Below are positions 53,891 to 63,057 of a stretch of DNA of 64,000 nt, in pieces. The stretch lies in contig NZ_NESI01000005.1 of NCBI RefSeq assembly GCF_002778325.1, positions 62,001-126,000 on the forward strand, in the 5' to 3' direction. The position numbers were made by a program, and so were the translations under genes. How positions within the stretch are numbered: position 1 is the first letter of the stretch; every line of letters starts with the position of its first letter. The notes below the pieces were generated by a model that saw nothing but the letters and a program-made list of their open reading frames with translations, searched no databases and was not told where the DNA came from. The DNA is from Limnohabitans sp. B9-3. GTDB taxonomy: Bacteria; Pseudomonadota; Gammaproteobacteria; Burkholderiales; Burkholderiaceae_C.

Positions 53891-54334
53891 ATGAAACGAC
53901 TTTTTCTCACTTTGCTGATGGCGTTGAGCGCCGCAACAGCCAACGCCCAAGACACGCCCCAAACCAACCTGCCCCGCATCAAGCTGCAAGCAGGCATGCA
54001 CCAAATGGATGTGCAAGTAGCGCAAACGCCTGATCAACGCAGCATTGGCTTGATGTTTCGCGCAGAAATGCCTACGCACGAAGGCATGCTGTTTGTGTTC
54101 GAACAACCCAGCGTGCAATGTTTTTGGATGAAAAACACCCTGCTGCCCCTGACCGCCGCTTTTGTGGCCGACGACGGCACCATCGTGAACTTGGCGGATA
54201 TGAAGCCCCAAACCACCGATTCACATTGCTCGACCAAGCCCGTGCGCTTTGTGCTGGAGATGAACCAAGGCTGGTTTGCAAAAAAAGGGCTGAAGGCGGG
54301 CAGCCGATTGGCTGGGGTGGCGTTTAAGCCTTAA
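53891..54334 (+). CDS. DUF192 family secreted protein
   Basis: From the ATG at 53891 (147 residues) a signal peptide of about 19 residues ends in TANA; a TTG three codons earlier is less likely. The mature part holds the family blocks QRSIGLMFRAEMPTHEGMLFVF and CFWMKNTLLPLTAAFVADDG. No function has been shown for DUF192 proteins. It is divergent from icd and ends at a shared terminator before sodB. Confidence 0.88.
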   Translation: MKRLFLTLLMALSAATANAQDTPQTNLPRIKLQAGMHQMDVQVAQTPDQRSIGLMFRAEMPTHEGMLFVFEQPSVQCFWMKNTLLPLTAAFVADDGTIVNLADMKPQTTDSHCSTKPVRFVLEMNQGWFAKKGLKAGSRLAGVAFKP

Positions 54335-54340
54335 AGAAAA

Positions 54341-54370
54341 AAAGCCCGCACGCCAAGGCGTGCAGGCTTT
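54341..54370. terminator. Bidirectional terminator between DUF192 gene and sodB
   Basis: AAAGCC/GGCTTT and GCACGCC/GGCGTGC stems separated by one mismatch form a 13-pair hairpin with a 2-base loop. An A run lies before it and TTTT after it, so it can serve both convergent genes. Confidence 0.8.
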
Positions 54371-54388
54371 TGAAGAAATTAGCGCGCT

Positions 54389-54970
54389 TTAAGCGAAGTT
54401 GGCTTCAGCGAACGACCAGTTCACCAAGTTGCTGAGGAATGTCTCAACGAACTTGGGGCGCATGTTGCGGTAGTCGATGTAGTAAGCGTGTTCCCACACG
54501 TCCACGGTCAACAAGGCTGTGTCGCCTGTTGTCAAAGGTGTACCAGCGGCGCCCATGTTGACGATGTCAACGGTGCCGTCGGCCTTTTTGACCAACCAAG
54601 TCCAGCCCGAACCGAAGTTGCCGACGGCGCTCTTGACGAAGGCTTCTTTGAAGGCTGCGTAGCTGCCGAATTTGGCGTTGATGGCGTCAGCCAAGGCACC
54701 TGTGGGCTCGCCACCGCCTTGTGGCTTCATGCAATTCCAGAAAAAGGTGTGGTTCCAGATTTGGGCAGAGTTGTTGTACACGCCGCCGCTGGACTTCTTG
54801 ATGATCTCTTCGAGCGACATGGCTTCGAATTCGGTGCCTTTTTGCAGGTTGTTCAGGTTGACCACGTAAGCGTTGTGGTGCTTGCCGTGGTGAAACTCCA
54901 AGGTTTCTTGCGAGTAGTGGGGGGCCAATGCGTCGATGGCGTAAGGCAGTGCGGGGAGTGTGTGTTCCAT
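54389..54970 (-). CDS. sodB: Iron superoxide dismutase
   Basis: SodB (193 residues) turns superoxide into peroxide and oxygen. Metal ligands are in [14 protein letters not shown] and DVWEHAYY. The length and GGGEPTG loop fit the iron-dependent form, but the metal cannot be proved by sequence. AGAGGAC precedes the ATG at a good distance. Confidence 0.94.
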   Translation of the reverse strand: MEHTLPALPYAIDALAPHYSQETLEFHHGKHHNAYVVNLNNLQKGTEFEAMSLEEIIKKSSGGVYNNSAQIWNHTFFWNCMKPQGGGEPTGALADAINAKFGSYAAFKEAFVKSAVGNFGSGWTWLVKKADGTVDIVNMGAAGTPLTTGDTALLTVDVWEHAYYIDYRNMRPKFVETFLSNLVNWSFAEANFA

Positions 54971-55018
54971 GGAGTCCTCTGAGTAAAAAATCTGAACAAG
55001 AAAGCTGAATTGTAAAAA

Positions 55019-56302
55019 CTAAATGCGACTGGGTGCAGCAACCCGCAAATCAACCACGCCATCGGCGAGGGTGGCCTGTAATGCTTGGCCCTCTTGGGTT
55101 TGGTCCACCGAGGTGATGGCCTGGCCTTGCGCGTCATTGAGCCACGCAAAACCGCGTTGCAAGACCAACTTTGGATCGAGCAAATCGAGTCTCAATGCGG
55201 CGCGTTGCAAGCGCTCGCGGGCCTTGGCAGGGGTCTGTTGCACGCCACGGGTCAAGCGGGCTGCGAAGTTGCTGACGTCGTTGTGGCCACGTTGGGTCCG
55301 GGTTTGCACGGCACTGTGCAGGCGCTGCTGCAGGCGCAACAGTTGCATTTTTTCGGTGGTGATGCCCTGTGACGGGCGACCCAAGCGGGCCTGAGCTCGG
55401 TCAAGGCGCTGCTCTTGGGTGTCTAAGTAGCGGTGGGTGAAGCCCTCAAGGGCAGCGTGCCATTGGCCGAGGTTGGCCAGCAAATCGGCCTGCGGCAAGG
55501 CGCACATTTCTGCGGCAGCCGTGGGCGTTGGGGCGCGCAGATCGGCACAAAAATCGGCAATGGTGAAGTCGGTCTCGTGGCCCACGCCACAAATGATGGG
55601 CACGGGGCTGTTGACGATGGTGCGGGCCAGGGTTTCGTCGTTGAAGGCCCAGAGGTCTTCCATCGAGCCTCCGCCGCGCACGAGCAAGATGACGTCCATC
55701 TCGGGCTGCTGACTGAGTTGCTGCAAAGCTTTAACCAAGCCCGGCGCGGCGTCAGGCCCTTGCACGGGTGAGGCGGCCAAGACGACAGGAATGTGCGGAA
55801 CACGGCGTTGCAACGCGGTCGACACGTCGTGCAGTGCCGCCGCGCCCAAAGACGTGACGATGCCAATGCGACGCGGCATGGTGCGAATGGGGCGTTTGCG
55901 GTCGGGGTCAAACAAACCTTCGGCATCAAGTTTGGCTTTAAGTTGCAAGAACTGCTCAAACCAAGCGCCCTGCCCCGCACGGCGCAAGCTTTCGACGATC
56001 AGTTGCAGCTCGCCTCGTGGCTCATACACACCCAAGCGACCGCGCAACTCGACCAGTTCACCATCAACGGGGCGAAAGTCGAGCAATTGGGCAGCGCGTT
56101 TGAACATGGCGCAGCGCAGTTGCCCGCCCGCGTCCTTGATGGTGAAGTAGCAATGACCGCTGGCGGCACGCGTGAAGCCCGTGATCTCGCCGCGCACGGC
56201 GACGGGGTTGAAGCGCGCCTCCAAAGCATCAGCAACGGCGCGGCACAGCGCCCCAACTGCCCAGATTCGGGGCGTCAAACTGGGCGATTCGGTGAGGGGC
56301 AT
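55019..56302 (-). CDS. xseA: Exodeoxyribonuclease VII large subunit
   Basis: XseA (427 residues from the ATG at 56302; a GTG five codons earlier is possible) has the N-terminal OB domain (VRGEITGFTRAASGHCYFTIKD), the catalytic region (GIVTSLGAAALHDV, VRGGGSMEDLWAFNDE, GVGHETDFTIADF) and a C-terminal coiled coil. With XseB it degrades single-stranded DNA. xseB is not nearby. Confidence 0.95.
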   Translation of the reverse strand: MPLTESPSLTPRIWAVGALCRAVADALEARFNPVAVRGEITGFTRAASGHCYFTIKDAGGQLRCAMFKRAAQLLDFRPVDGELVELRGRLGVYEPRGELQLIVESLRRAGQGAWFEQFLQLKAKLDAEGLFDPDRKRPIRTMPRRIGIVTSLGAAALHDVSTALQRRVPHIPVVLAASPVQGPDAAPGLVKALQQLSQQPEMDVILLVRGGGSMEDLWAFNDETLARTIVNSPVPIICGVGHETDFTIADFCADLRAPTPTAAAEMCALPQADLLANLGQWHAALEGFTHRYLDTQEQRLDRAQARLGRPSQGITTEKMQLLRLQQRLHSAVQTRTQRGHNDVSNFAARLTRGVQQTPAKARERLQRAALRLDLLDPKLVLQRGFAWLNDAQGQAITSVDQTQEGQALQATLADGVVDLRVAAPSRI

Positions 56303-56553
56303 GCGACAGTCATCCACAAATTTGAAAAGCGGTCAATGCGTAAATACGAAAATTGCAAGATTGTCGATTTCTCATAGCAAGTGATTGATTTTATTAGGTT
56401 TTTTACTGCTGAAAATTCAGTCAATCTGTCAAAAACACGTATTCATGCGGGTTTGGACGGGTCTCAGACCAACTTACCCACAAAGTTATCCACAGAAAAT
56501 GTGAATCTTCACTCAGCGATAATCCGACTGCGTTTTAAAGAGGGAGTAAGCGT

Positions 56554-57186
56554 TTGTTTTCAATCATACAAGCGGCAGGTTGGCCGATTTGGCCGTTGCT
56601 GGGCTGTTCTGTGGTGGCGTTGGCGGTGATCATTGAACGCTTGCTGAGTCTGCGCATCCACTTGGTCGCGCCAGTGGGCTTGTTGAACGAGGCCATTCAA
56701 GCGTCCCAACAGAGCTTGCCCACACAAGACGTGGTGATGAAATTCAGCGCACACTCCGTTTTGGGGGGTGTTTTGGCCAGCGGTTGGCAGACCTTGCAGG
56801 CTGAGCCCCGCATCAGCGACGACGATTTGCGCGCGAGCATGGAAGCTGCAGGCCGTCAAGCCGCTCACACCCTAGACAAACACTTGGGCGCACTGGCCAC
56901 CATTGCGTCGGCCGCACCCCTGTTGGGTTTGTTGGGCACCGTGGTGGGCATGATCGAGATTTTTGGCGCGCAATCAGCCCAAGGCGCTGCCGCCAACCCC
57001 GTGCAGTTGGCGCACGGCATTTCCATCGCGCTGTACAACACGGCGTTTGGCTTGATCGTGGCCATCCCTGCCCTGATGTTTTGGCGCTACCTCCGCGCCC
57101 GCGTCGATGCCTATGTGCTGGGCTTGGAGTTGGATGCAGACCGTTTTCTGCGTCATTTGCTGATTTTGCGCAGCAAACTGCGTTGA
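56554..57186 (+). CDS. exbB: MotA/TolQ/ExbB proton channel family protein
   Basis: The 210-residue inner-membrane protein has three membrane helices (about 10-30, 110-135 and 150-175) and the family block LLGLLGTVVGMIEIF. The start is TTG at 56554, with AGAGGGAG 6 bases upstream and no in-frame ATG that keeps the first helix. It forms a proton channel with ExbD. A GATAAT box is at 56518-56523. The 250 bases between it and xseA hold no gene. Confidence 0.88.
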   Translation: MFSIIQAAGWPIWPLLGCSVVALAVIIERLLSLRIHLVAPVGLLNEAIQASQQSLPTQDVVMKFSAHSVLGGVLASGWQTLQAEPRISDDDLRASMEAAGRQAAHTLDKHLGALATIASAAPLLGLLGTVVGMIEIFGAQSAQGAAANPVQLAHGISIALYNTAFGLIVAIPALMFWRYLRARVDAYVLGLELDADRFLRHLLILRSKLR

Positions 57187-57196
57187 GCCGCTCGTC

Positions 57197-57622
57197 ATGA
57201 AGTTTCAACGTGCACCTAGCCCTGAGCCGGAAATCAACCTGATCCCGTTCATTGACGTGTTGTTGGTGGTGTTGATCTTTTTGATGCTTTCCACCACCTA
57301 CAGCAAGTTCACCGAAATTCAAATGAATTTGCCAATCGCTGACACCGCCCAAAAGCAGCAACACCCCCGCGAGCTCAAAGTGTCCGTCACCCGTGATGGG
57401 CGGTTCAGTGTGAACCGCCAAGCCCTGAATGGCCGCGATGTACCCGCCCTGTCACGCGCCATGGTGAGCGCGTCGCAAGGCGTGGAGAACCCCATGGTGG
57501 TGATCAGCGCCGATGCGCAAGCCCCCCACCAATCCGTGATGATGGTGATGGAAGCGGCCAGGCGCAGCAACTTGAACCAACTCACGTTTGCGGCCCAATC
57601 GTCGTCGGCCAAAGCCGACTGA
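57197..57622 (+). CDS. exbD: ExbD/TolR family protein
   Basis: The 141-residue protein has one membrane helix with the key Asp (INLIPFIDVLLVVLIFLML) and a periplasmic domain. It lies 10 bases after exbB. With no tonB or tolA next to it, the pair may energise either TonB receptors or the Tol system. Confidence 0.88.
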   Translation: MKFQRAPSPEPEINLIPFIDVLLVVLIFLMLSTTYSKFTEIQMNLPIADTAQKQQHPRELKVSVTRDGRFSVNRQALNGRDVPALSRAMVSASQGVENPMVVISADAQAPHQSVMMVMEAARRSNLNQLTFAAQSSSAKAD

Positions 57623-57675
57623 GCCCTGCCAAGCGCGCAGGCCTTTGCCATGACAAACCTTTTGCCTTGGGCCAC

Positions 57676-58749
57676 ATGATGAACAGCTTGCGCCGTGCAC
57701 TCATGCAAGCTTGGGTCGGTCAACGTGCGCAAGACCGTGGGCTGGCGATGGCACTTTGGCCCATCAGTGCGGTTTTTGGCGCATTGGTTTGGCTCAGGCG
57801 AGCGCTCTACAGGCTGGGGGGGTTCAAACAACATGTTTTGCCTGTGCCGGTGCTGGTGGTGGGCAATGTGCTGGTCGGTGGCGTGGGCAAAACCCCCATC
57901 GTCATGGCGCTGGTGCAGCACCTGACGCACCAAGGCTGGCGCGTGGGCGTGCTGTCTCGCGGTTACGGACGCTTGCCCAACTCAGACAAAAAACAGCCCG
58001 ACATTCGCCCCGTGCTGCCAGACAGCGCCGCGCAAGACGTGGGTGATGAGCCCTTGCTGATAGCCCGCAACTGCCAAGTGCCGGTTTGGGTGGGCTCGAA
58101 CCGCGCGGCAGCGGGCTTGGCGTTACTGAAACAACATCCGGACGTGGACGTATTGGTCTGCGACGACGGCTTGCAGCACTGGCTGCTGGCGCGCGACTTG
58201 GAACTGTGCGTGTTTGACGAACGCGGCGTTGGCAACGGTTGTTTGTTACCTGCCGGACCCTTGCGCGAGCCTTGGCCACGCAGCGCTTGGCGGCACCCCG
58301 TCACAAGACGTGATGTGCCAATGTGGGTGGTGCAAACCTCAGGGCAAACGCCACCAGGCGCTTTTACCGTGCGCCGTGAATTGGCCACGTTTGCACGACA
58401 AGCCGACGGCACCCAACGCAGTTTGCAAAGCTGGGTCAACACCCCTGTGCAAGCGCTGGCGGGCATTGCCAAACCCGAGGTGTTTTTTGACATGCTGCGC
58501 GCCCAAGGGCTGCAGCTGGCGCACACCCAAGCCCTGCCCGACCACGCCGATGTGCGCGGCCTCACCCTCAACCTAGCTTGGGGCGATGTGCTGTGTACCG
58601 AAAAAGATGCCGTCAAACTCTGGGCCCAACACCCGCAAGCTTGGGCGGTACCGCTTTTGACCGAATTACCCAGCGCCCTGTTGCAGGCCATTGACACAGC
58701 ACTTCCATCCACGAAGAACCCAAAGTTATCATCACCCCATGGACACTAA
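57676..58749 (+). CDS. lpxK: Tetraacyldisaccharide 4'-kinase
   Basis: LpxK phosphorylates the lipid A precursor disaccharide at the inner membrane. It has an N-terminal membrane-associated helix, Walker [13 protein letters not shown] and the later [20 protein letters not shown]. The ATG at 57676 is chosen (the frame opens at TTG 57667; another ATG is at 57679); the product is 357 residues. It overlaps the following small gene by 11 bases. Confidence 0.94.
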   Translation: MMNSLRRALMQAWVGQRAQDRGLAMALWPISAVFGALVWLRRALYRLGGFKQHVLPVPVLVVGNVLVGGVGKTPIVMALVQHLTHQGWRVGVLSRGYGRLPNSDKKQPDIRPVLPDSAAQDVGDEPLLIARNCQVPVWVGSNRAAAGLALLKQHPDVDVLVCDDGLQHWLLARDLELCVFDERGVGNGCLLPAGPLREPWPRSAWRHPVTRRDVPMWVVQTSGQTPPGAFTVRRELATFARQADGTQRSLQSWVNTPVQALAGIAKPEVFFDMLRAQGLQLAHTQALPDHADVRGLTLNLAWGDVLCTEKDAVKLWAQHPQAWAVPLLTELPSALLQAIDTALPSTKNPKLSSPHGH

Positions 58750-58921
58750 ATTGCTTGAACTCTTGGTCTGCCCTGTCACCAAAGGCCCGCTCGAATTTGA
58801 CCGCGAGCGTCAAGAACTGATCTCGCGCAGCGCGCGTTTGGCTTACCCCGTGCGCGACGGCATTCCGGTCTTGCTGGAAAACGAGGCGCGCACGCTGACG
58901 GACGAAGAATTGGGGCTTTGA
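58739..58921 (+). CDS. ycaR: Trm112/YcaR family small protein
   Basis: From the ATG at 58739 the product has 60 residues: [18 protein letters not shown], then a domain ending in [16 protein letters not shown]. It has one of the usual Cys pairs (CP) and lacks the second, so zinc binding is doubtful. It sits between lpxK and kdsB as in many proteobacteria; the ATG of kdsB shares its stop-codon A. Confidence 0.88.
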   Translation: MDTKLLELLVCPVTKGPLEFDRERQELISRSARLAYPVRDGIPVLLENEARTLTDEELGL

Positions 58922-59673
58922 TGTCGTTTTGTGTCTTGATTCCGGCCCGCATGGCCTCCTCGCGCTTGCCTGACAAACCCTTGGCCGATTTAGGCGGTGT
59001 GCCCATGGTGGTGCGCGTGGCGCAACGTGCGCTGCTGTCTAGCGCCTCGCGGGTGGTGGTGGCTGCAGACGATGCGCGCATCGTGCAGGCCTGCCAAGCC
59101 CATCAGATCGAAGCCGTGCTGACCCGCACCGACCATCCCTCGGGCAGCGACCGTTTGGCCGAAGCCTGCGACTTGCTGGGCCTGAACGACACCGACGTGG
59201 TGGTGAACGTGCAAGGCGATGAGCCCTTGATCGACCCCGATTCCATTGACGCCGCCGCCCAGCTGCTGCAAGAACGCGACGACTGCAGCATGAGCACGCT
59301 GGCCCACGCCATCGATAACGTGGCCGACTTTGCCAACCCCAACGTGGTGAAAGTGGTGCTCGACGCCCGCAACACCGCGCTGTATTTCAGCCGTGCTCCG
59401 ATTGCTTGGTGGCGCGATGGCGGCATCACGGCTCTGCCGGACCCCGCCCCACTGCGTCATGTGGGTTTGTACGGCTACCGCGTGGGGTTTTTGCGTGAAT
59501 TCCCCAAGTTGGCGATTTCGCCGCTGGAAGTGACCGAATCGCTGGAGCAATTGCGCGCCATGTGGCACGGGCATCGCATTGCGGTGCACATCAGCCCACA
59601 TTCGCCAGGTCCCGGCGTCGACACGCCCGAAGACTTGACACGGGTTCGCGCCCACTTTGAAGCGCAGGCGTAA
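58921..59673 (+). CDS. kdsB: 3-deoxy-manno-octulosonate cytidylyltransferase
   Basis: KdsB (250 residues) activates Kdo as CMP-Kdo for lipopolysaccharide synthesis. It begins with [19 protein letters not shown] and has [13 protein letters not shown] and [12 protein letters not shown]. The ATG at 58921 overlaps the previous stop by one base. Confidence 0.96.
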   Translation: MSFCVLIPARMASSRLPDKPLADLGGVPMVVRVAQRALLSSASRVVVAADDARIVQACQAHQIEAVLTRTDHPSGSDRLAEACDLLGLNDTDVVVNVQGDEPLIDPDSIDAAAQLLQERDDCSMSTLAHAIDNVADFANPNVVKVVLDARNTALYFSRAPIAWWRDGGITALPDPAPLRHVGLYGYRVGFLREFPKLAISPLEVTESLEQLRAMWHGHRIAVHISPHSPGPGVDTPEDLTRVRAHFEAQA

Positions 59674-59724
59674 GCATTCTGGGGGGTACGCATGCTATCC
59701 TTGACTTCAAAATATCAACACTAA

Positions 59725-60402
<678 letters not shown>

Positions 60403-60423
60403 TTCTTTTCAGTTTTTCAAACT

Positions 60424-60450
60424 ACAAAGCCCCGCAATGCGGGGCTTTGT
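60424..60450. terminator. Terminator after adk
   Basis: A perfect 12-base stem ACAAAGCCCCGC/GCGGGGCTTTGT with loop AAT is followed by GGTTTTTG. It separates adk from the convergent asparaginase gene. Confidence 0.85.
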
Positions 60451-60498
60451 GGTTTTTGGATCAACATGCGCTTTCTTTGAAAGCCTTACTCGGCGGAC

Positions 60499-61455
60499 TT
60501 AGCCCATCAAATCCAGCATCAAACTGACCCGCGCCTTGAACGCATTCAAGCCACGCGGCGCAGTTGGCAATTCAGAGACCGCCCCCACGATTTGCCCTTC
60601 GGCGCAGCGGGTGGTCAAGCGCACGGCCACACCTTGATCTTGCGCTTGGGTCAGCGCTGCCAACAAGCTGTGATGCACGGTGCCGTTGCCCGTGCCAGCT
60701 AACACAATGCCTTGCACGCCAGCCGCCATCAAAGCATGCACTTGGCGGGCATCAGGATTCGCGTGGTTGTGCAACACGGCCACCCAAGGCCATTGGGCGA
60801 CAGGACGCTCGAGCACCTGGTGGGCGTTGGCATGCTTCAAAGGCCAACTACCAGGATCGGCCCAGCGCACGCGCCCCTGCTCGACCCAACCACGCGGGCC
60901 TGCGTCGCCAGAGCTGAAAGCATCAAGTCGGTAGGTATGAACCTTTTGAACATCGCGCGCGCTGTGAATCCGACCTGCGCAAACAGCCATCACACCGTGC
61001 ACCATGACATCGCGCGCTACAGCGATGGCATCCCATAAGTTTTGTGGGCCATCAGGCATCAGCGCTGTAGCTGGGCGCATGGCACAGGTGAGCACCACTG
61101 GCTTGGTCGGACCCAACACCATTTGTAAAAACCACGCGGTTTCTTCTAACGTATCGGTGCCGTGGGTGATGACGATGCCGCCCACATCGGGCTGAGACAG
61201 CCAGTACGCACAACGCTGGGCGAGTGTCTGCCACGTGGCGTGGTCCATGTCTTTGCTGTCGAGCTGGACGACTTGCTCGCACACCAAAACGTCACCTTGC
61301 AGGGCGTCATTCAACGTGGGAATGGCGTCGAGCAAATGCTGTACGCCCAGCTGCGCAGCGGTATAACCGGTGTGGTCACTGCCGTTGGCCGCTGTGCCGG
61401 CGATGGTGCCGCCTGTGGCTAAAACCACAACTTTTTGACTTTTTTTTCCATTCAT
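60499..61455 (-). CDS. Asparaginase
   Basis: The 318-residue enzyme has both catalytic triad regions: VLATGGTIAGT with the first Thr, and VITHGTDTLEETAWFL with the Thr-Asp pair. There is no signal peptide, so it is probably cytosolic. It hydrolyses asparagine to aspartate; glutamine may also be used. It is divergent from lexA, whose first SOS box ends 35 bases from the start codon, so SOS control of both is possible. Confidence 0.9.
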   Translation of the reverse strand: MNGKKSQKVVVLATGGTIAGTAANGSDHTGYTAAQLGVQHLLDAIPTLNDALQGDVLVCEQVVQLDSKDMDHATWQTLAQRCAYWLSQPDVGGIVITHGTDTLEETAWFLQMVLGPTKPVVLTCAMRPATALMPDGPQNLWDAIAVARDVMVHGVMAVCAGRIHSARDVQKVHTYRLDAFSSGDAGPRGWVEQGRVRWADPGSWPLKHANAHQVLERPVAQWPWVAVLHNHANPDARQVHALMAAGVQGIVLAGTGNGTVHHSLLAALTQAQDQGVAVRLTTRCAEGQIVGAVSELPTAPRGLNAFKARVSLMLDLMG

Positions 61456-61474
61456 GTGGTGCAGAACTCAAAAA

Positions 61475-61490
61475 CTGGTTAAAAATACAG
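61475..61490. promoter_or_regulatory. LexA-binding SOS box 1
   Basis: CTGGTTAAAAATACAG matches CTG-N10-CAG with an A/T-rich centre and lies 57 bases before the lexA start. It is close to the E. coli consensus. Confidence 0.75.
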
Positions 61491-61493
61491 GTA

Positions 61494-61509
61494 CTGGATG
61501 CCCAAACAG
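61494..61509. promoter_or_regulatory. LexA-binding SOS box 2
   Basis: CTGGATGCCCAAACAG also fits CTG-N10-CAG and starts 19 bases after box 1. The centre is GC-richer than usual, so binding should be weaker. E. coli lexA likewise has two boxes. Confidence 0.5.
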
Positions 61510-61547
61510 CTTAACCAGTCCACCCCCATTGTGCAGGAGTCGCAACG

Positions 61548-62213
61548 ATGATCGAGATGCCAAAACTTACGCCCCGCCAGCAGCAAATTCTGGAGCTGAT
61601 TCAATCGGCCATCGCCAACACCGGCTCACCCCCTACCCGTGCAGAAATTGCCAATGAGCTGGGTTTTAAATCCGCCAACGCGGCTGAAGAGCATTTGCAA
61701 GCCTTGGCCCGCAAAGGCGCAATCGAATTGGTCAGCGGCACTTCACGCGGCATTCGCCTCAAAGGCAACAACCTGCGCGCCATGCAAGACAACATGGCCA
61801 ACACGATCAACCAAACCATTTCTGGATTTTCGCTGCCCTTGGTGGGGCGCGTGGCCGCTGGCTCGCCCATCTTGGCCCAAGAGCATGTGGACCAGACCTA
61901 TTACGTGGAGAGCAGCTTGTTCCAGCGCAAGCCCGATTACTTGTTGCGCGTGCGGGGCATGTCTATGCGTGACGCCGGCATCATGGACGGCGACTTGCTC
62001 GCTGTGCAATCGACCCGCGATGCCAAAAACGGCCAAATCGTGGTGGCCCGCTTGGGCGATGACGTGACCGTCAAGCGCTACCGCCGCACCCCAGACCGCA
62101 TTGAGTTATTGCCAGAAAACCCCGACTTCAAGACCATCGTGGTCGAACCCGGTGAGCCCTTTGAAATCGAAGGCCTCGCTGTGGGCCTGATTCGCAGCAC
62201 CATGTTGATGTAA
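61548..62213 (+). CDS. lexA: SOS regulon repressor LexA
   Basis: LexA (221 residues) has the winged helix-turn-helix N-terminus ([34 protein letters not shown]), the Ala-Gly cleavage site in [11 protein letters not shown] and the catalytic Ser (GMSMRDAG) and Lys ([10 protein letters not shown]). CAGGAG precedes the ATG. The tandem boxes upstream support autoregulation. Confidence 0.96.
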   Translation: MIEMPKLTPRQQQILELIQSAIANTGSPPTRAEIANELGFKSANAAEEHLQALARKGAIELVSGTSRGIRLKGNNLRAMQDNMANTINQTISGFSLPLVGRVAAGSPILAQEHVDQTYYVESSLFQRKPDYLLRVRGMSMRDAGIMDGDLLAVQSTRDAKNGQIVVARLGDDVTVKRYRRTPDRIELLPENPDFKTIVVEPGEPFEIEGLAVGLIRSTMLM

Positions 62214-62226
62214 AGAAAGTACGACC

Positions 62227-62466
62227 ATGAGCCTCGCAATTTTTGGCGCTTACCGCCTCCTGAATCCGCTGCAAAACGTTGTCCGTGGCTTTTTGCCCGC
62301 CCAAGCTTTACAGAGCACCGCCACTCGCCACTTACCTTTGCGTGTGGCTCGCGTGGTCGATGCCCAACAAAATCGCCACAGTGCAGGTCGTATGGTGATT
62401 TCAGGCCGCATGGCCGATGTGTGCGCCGAACTCGACCGTTTGGCCGAATTGGAAAGCCGCCACTGA
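62227..62466 (+). CDS. Unknown small protein after lexA
   Basis: The 79-residue product (GAYRLLNPLQNVVRGFL, then a basic middle and a helical end) starts 14 bases after lexA with AAAGAAAG upstream, so it is in the lexA message and probably SOS-induced. No family is recognised. The position is where cell-division inhibitors are often encoded in other bacteria, but nothing in the sequence shows this. Confidence 0.5.
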   Translation: MSLAIFGAYRLLNPLQNVVRGFLPAQALQSTATRHLPLRVARVVDAQQNRHSAGRMVISGRMADVCAELDRLAELESRH

Positions 62467-62477
62467 ATCAGTGGCGG
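62457..62477. terminator. Hairpin after the lexA unit
   Basis: A 9-base stem CCGCCACTG/CAGTGGCGG with loop AAT includes the stop codon of the small gene. No T run follows. Confidence 0.4.
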
Positions 62478-62489
62478 GTGGCTAAGCCC

Positions 62490-63005
62490 TTAAGCGTTGG
62501 AGCCCAGCAAAAAGTCACCCTTGCCCACGTCGACCCCGTTGTGTCGCAAGATCACGTAGGCCGTGGTGACGTGAAAGAACACGTTCGGGATGGCCCAGTG
62601 TTTGAGGTAATCCTCGCCCAGCATGGTGCGCGTTTTGTCTTTGCCCATGGGGAAGGTGATGCTCTTGGCTTCAGTGCCATCCAAAGCCGAAGCGGGCACT
62701 GTTTGCAACCATTCCAAGGTTTTTTGAATTCGGCCGATCAAATCAGCCAGCGTGGTTTCGGTGTCGTCAAACTTGGGAGCCTCTAGCCCAGCCAGTCGCG
62801 CGACGCAGAGTTTGGCCGCATCGCACGCAATCAACACTTGGCGCGTGAACGGCAGCATGTCGGGTGCCAAACGGTATTGCGCCAACACCAAAGAATCAAA
62901 CTTTTTAGCATCCGCATGGGCTTGGCCCTTGGCCAACAAGTGGCTGAGGTTGGTCAGCGCGGTTTGAAAGACAGGCAAGCTTGCCGACGACATCGAGATG
63001 GTCAT
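62490..63005 (-). CDS. DUF1993 family protein
   Basis: The 171-residue helical protein matches the DUF1993 pattern (MTISMSSASLPVFQTAL, ARLAPDMLPFTRQV, NVFFHVTTAYVILRHNGVDVGK). Its helical-bundle fold resembles DinB-like proteins, but no activity is established. It is divergent from the dehydrogenase at 63058. Confidence 0.88.
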   Translation of the reverse strand: MTISMSSASLPVFQTALTNLSHLLAKGQAHADAKKFDSLVLAQYRLAPDMLPFTRQVLIACDAAKLCVARLAGLEAPKFDDTETTLADLIGRIQKTLEWLQTVPASALDGTEAKSITFPMGKDKTRTMLGEDYLKHWAIPNVFFHVTTAYVILRHNGVDVGKGDFLLGSNA

Positions 63006-63057
63006 AAATTACTCCGGAATCAAAAATCCCAAGATAGGGACAAGGCACAATTGGGGG

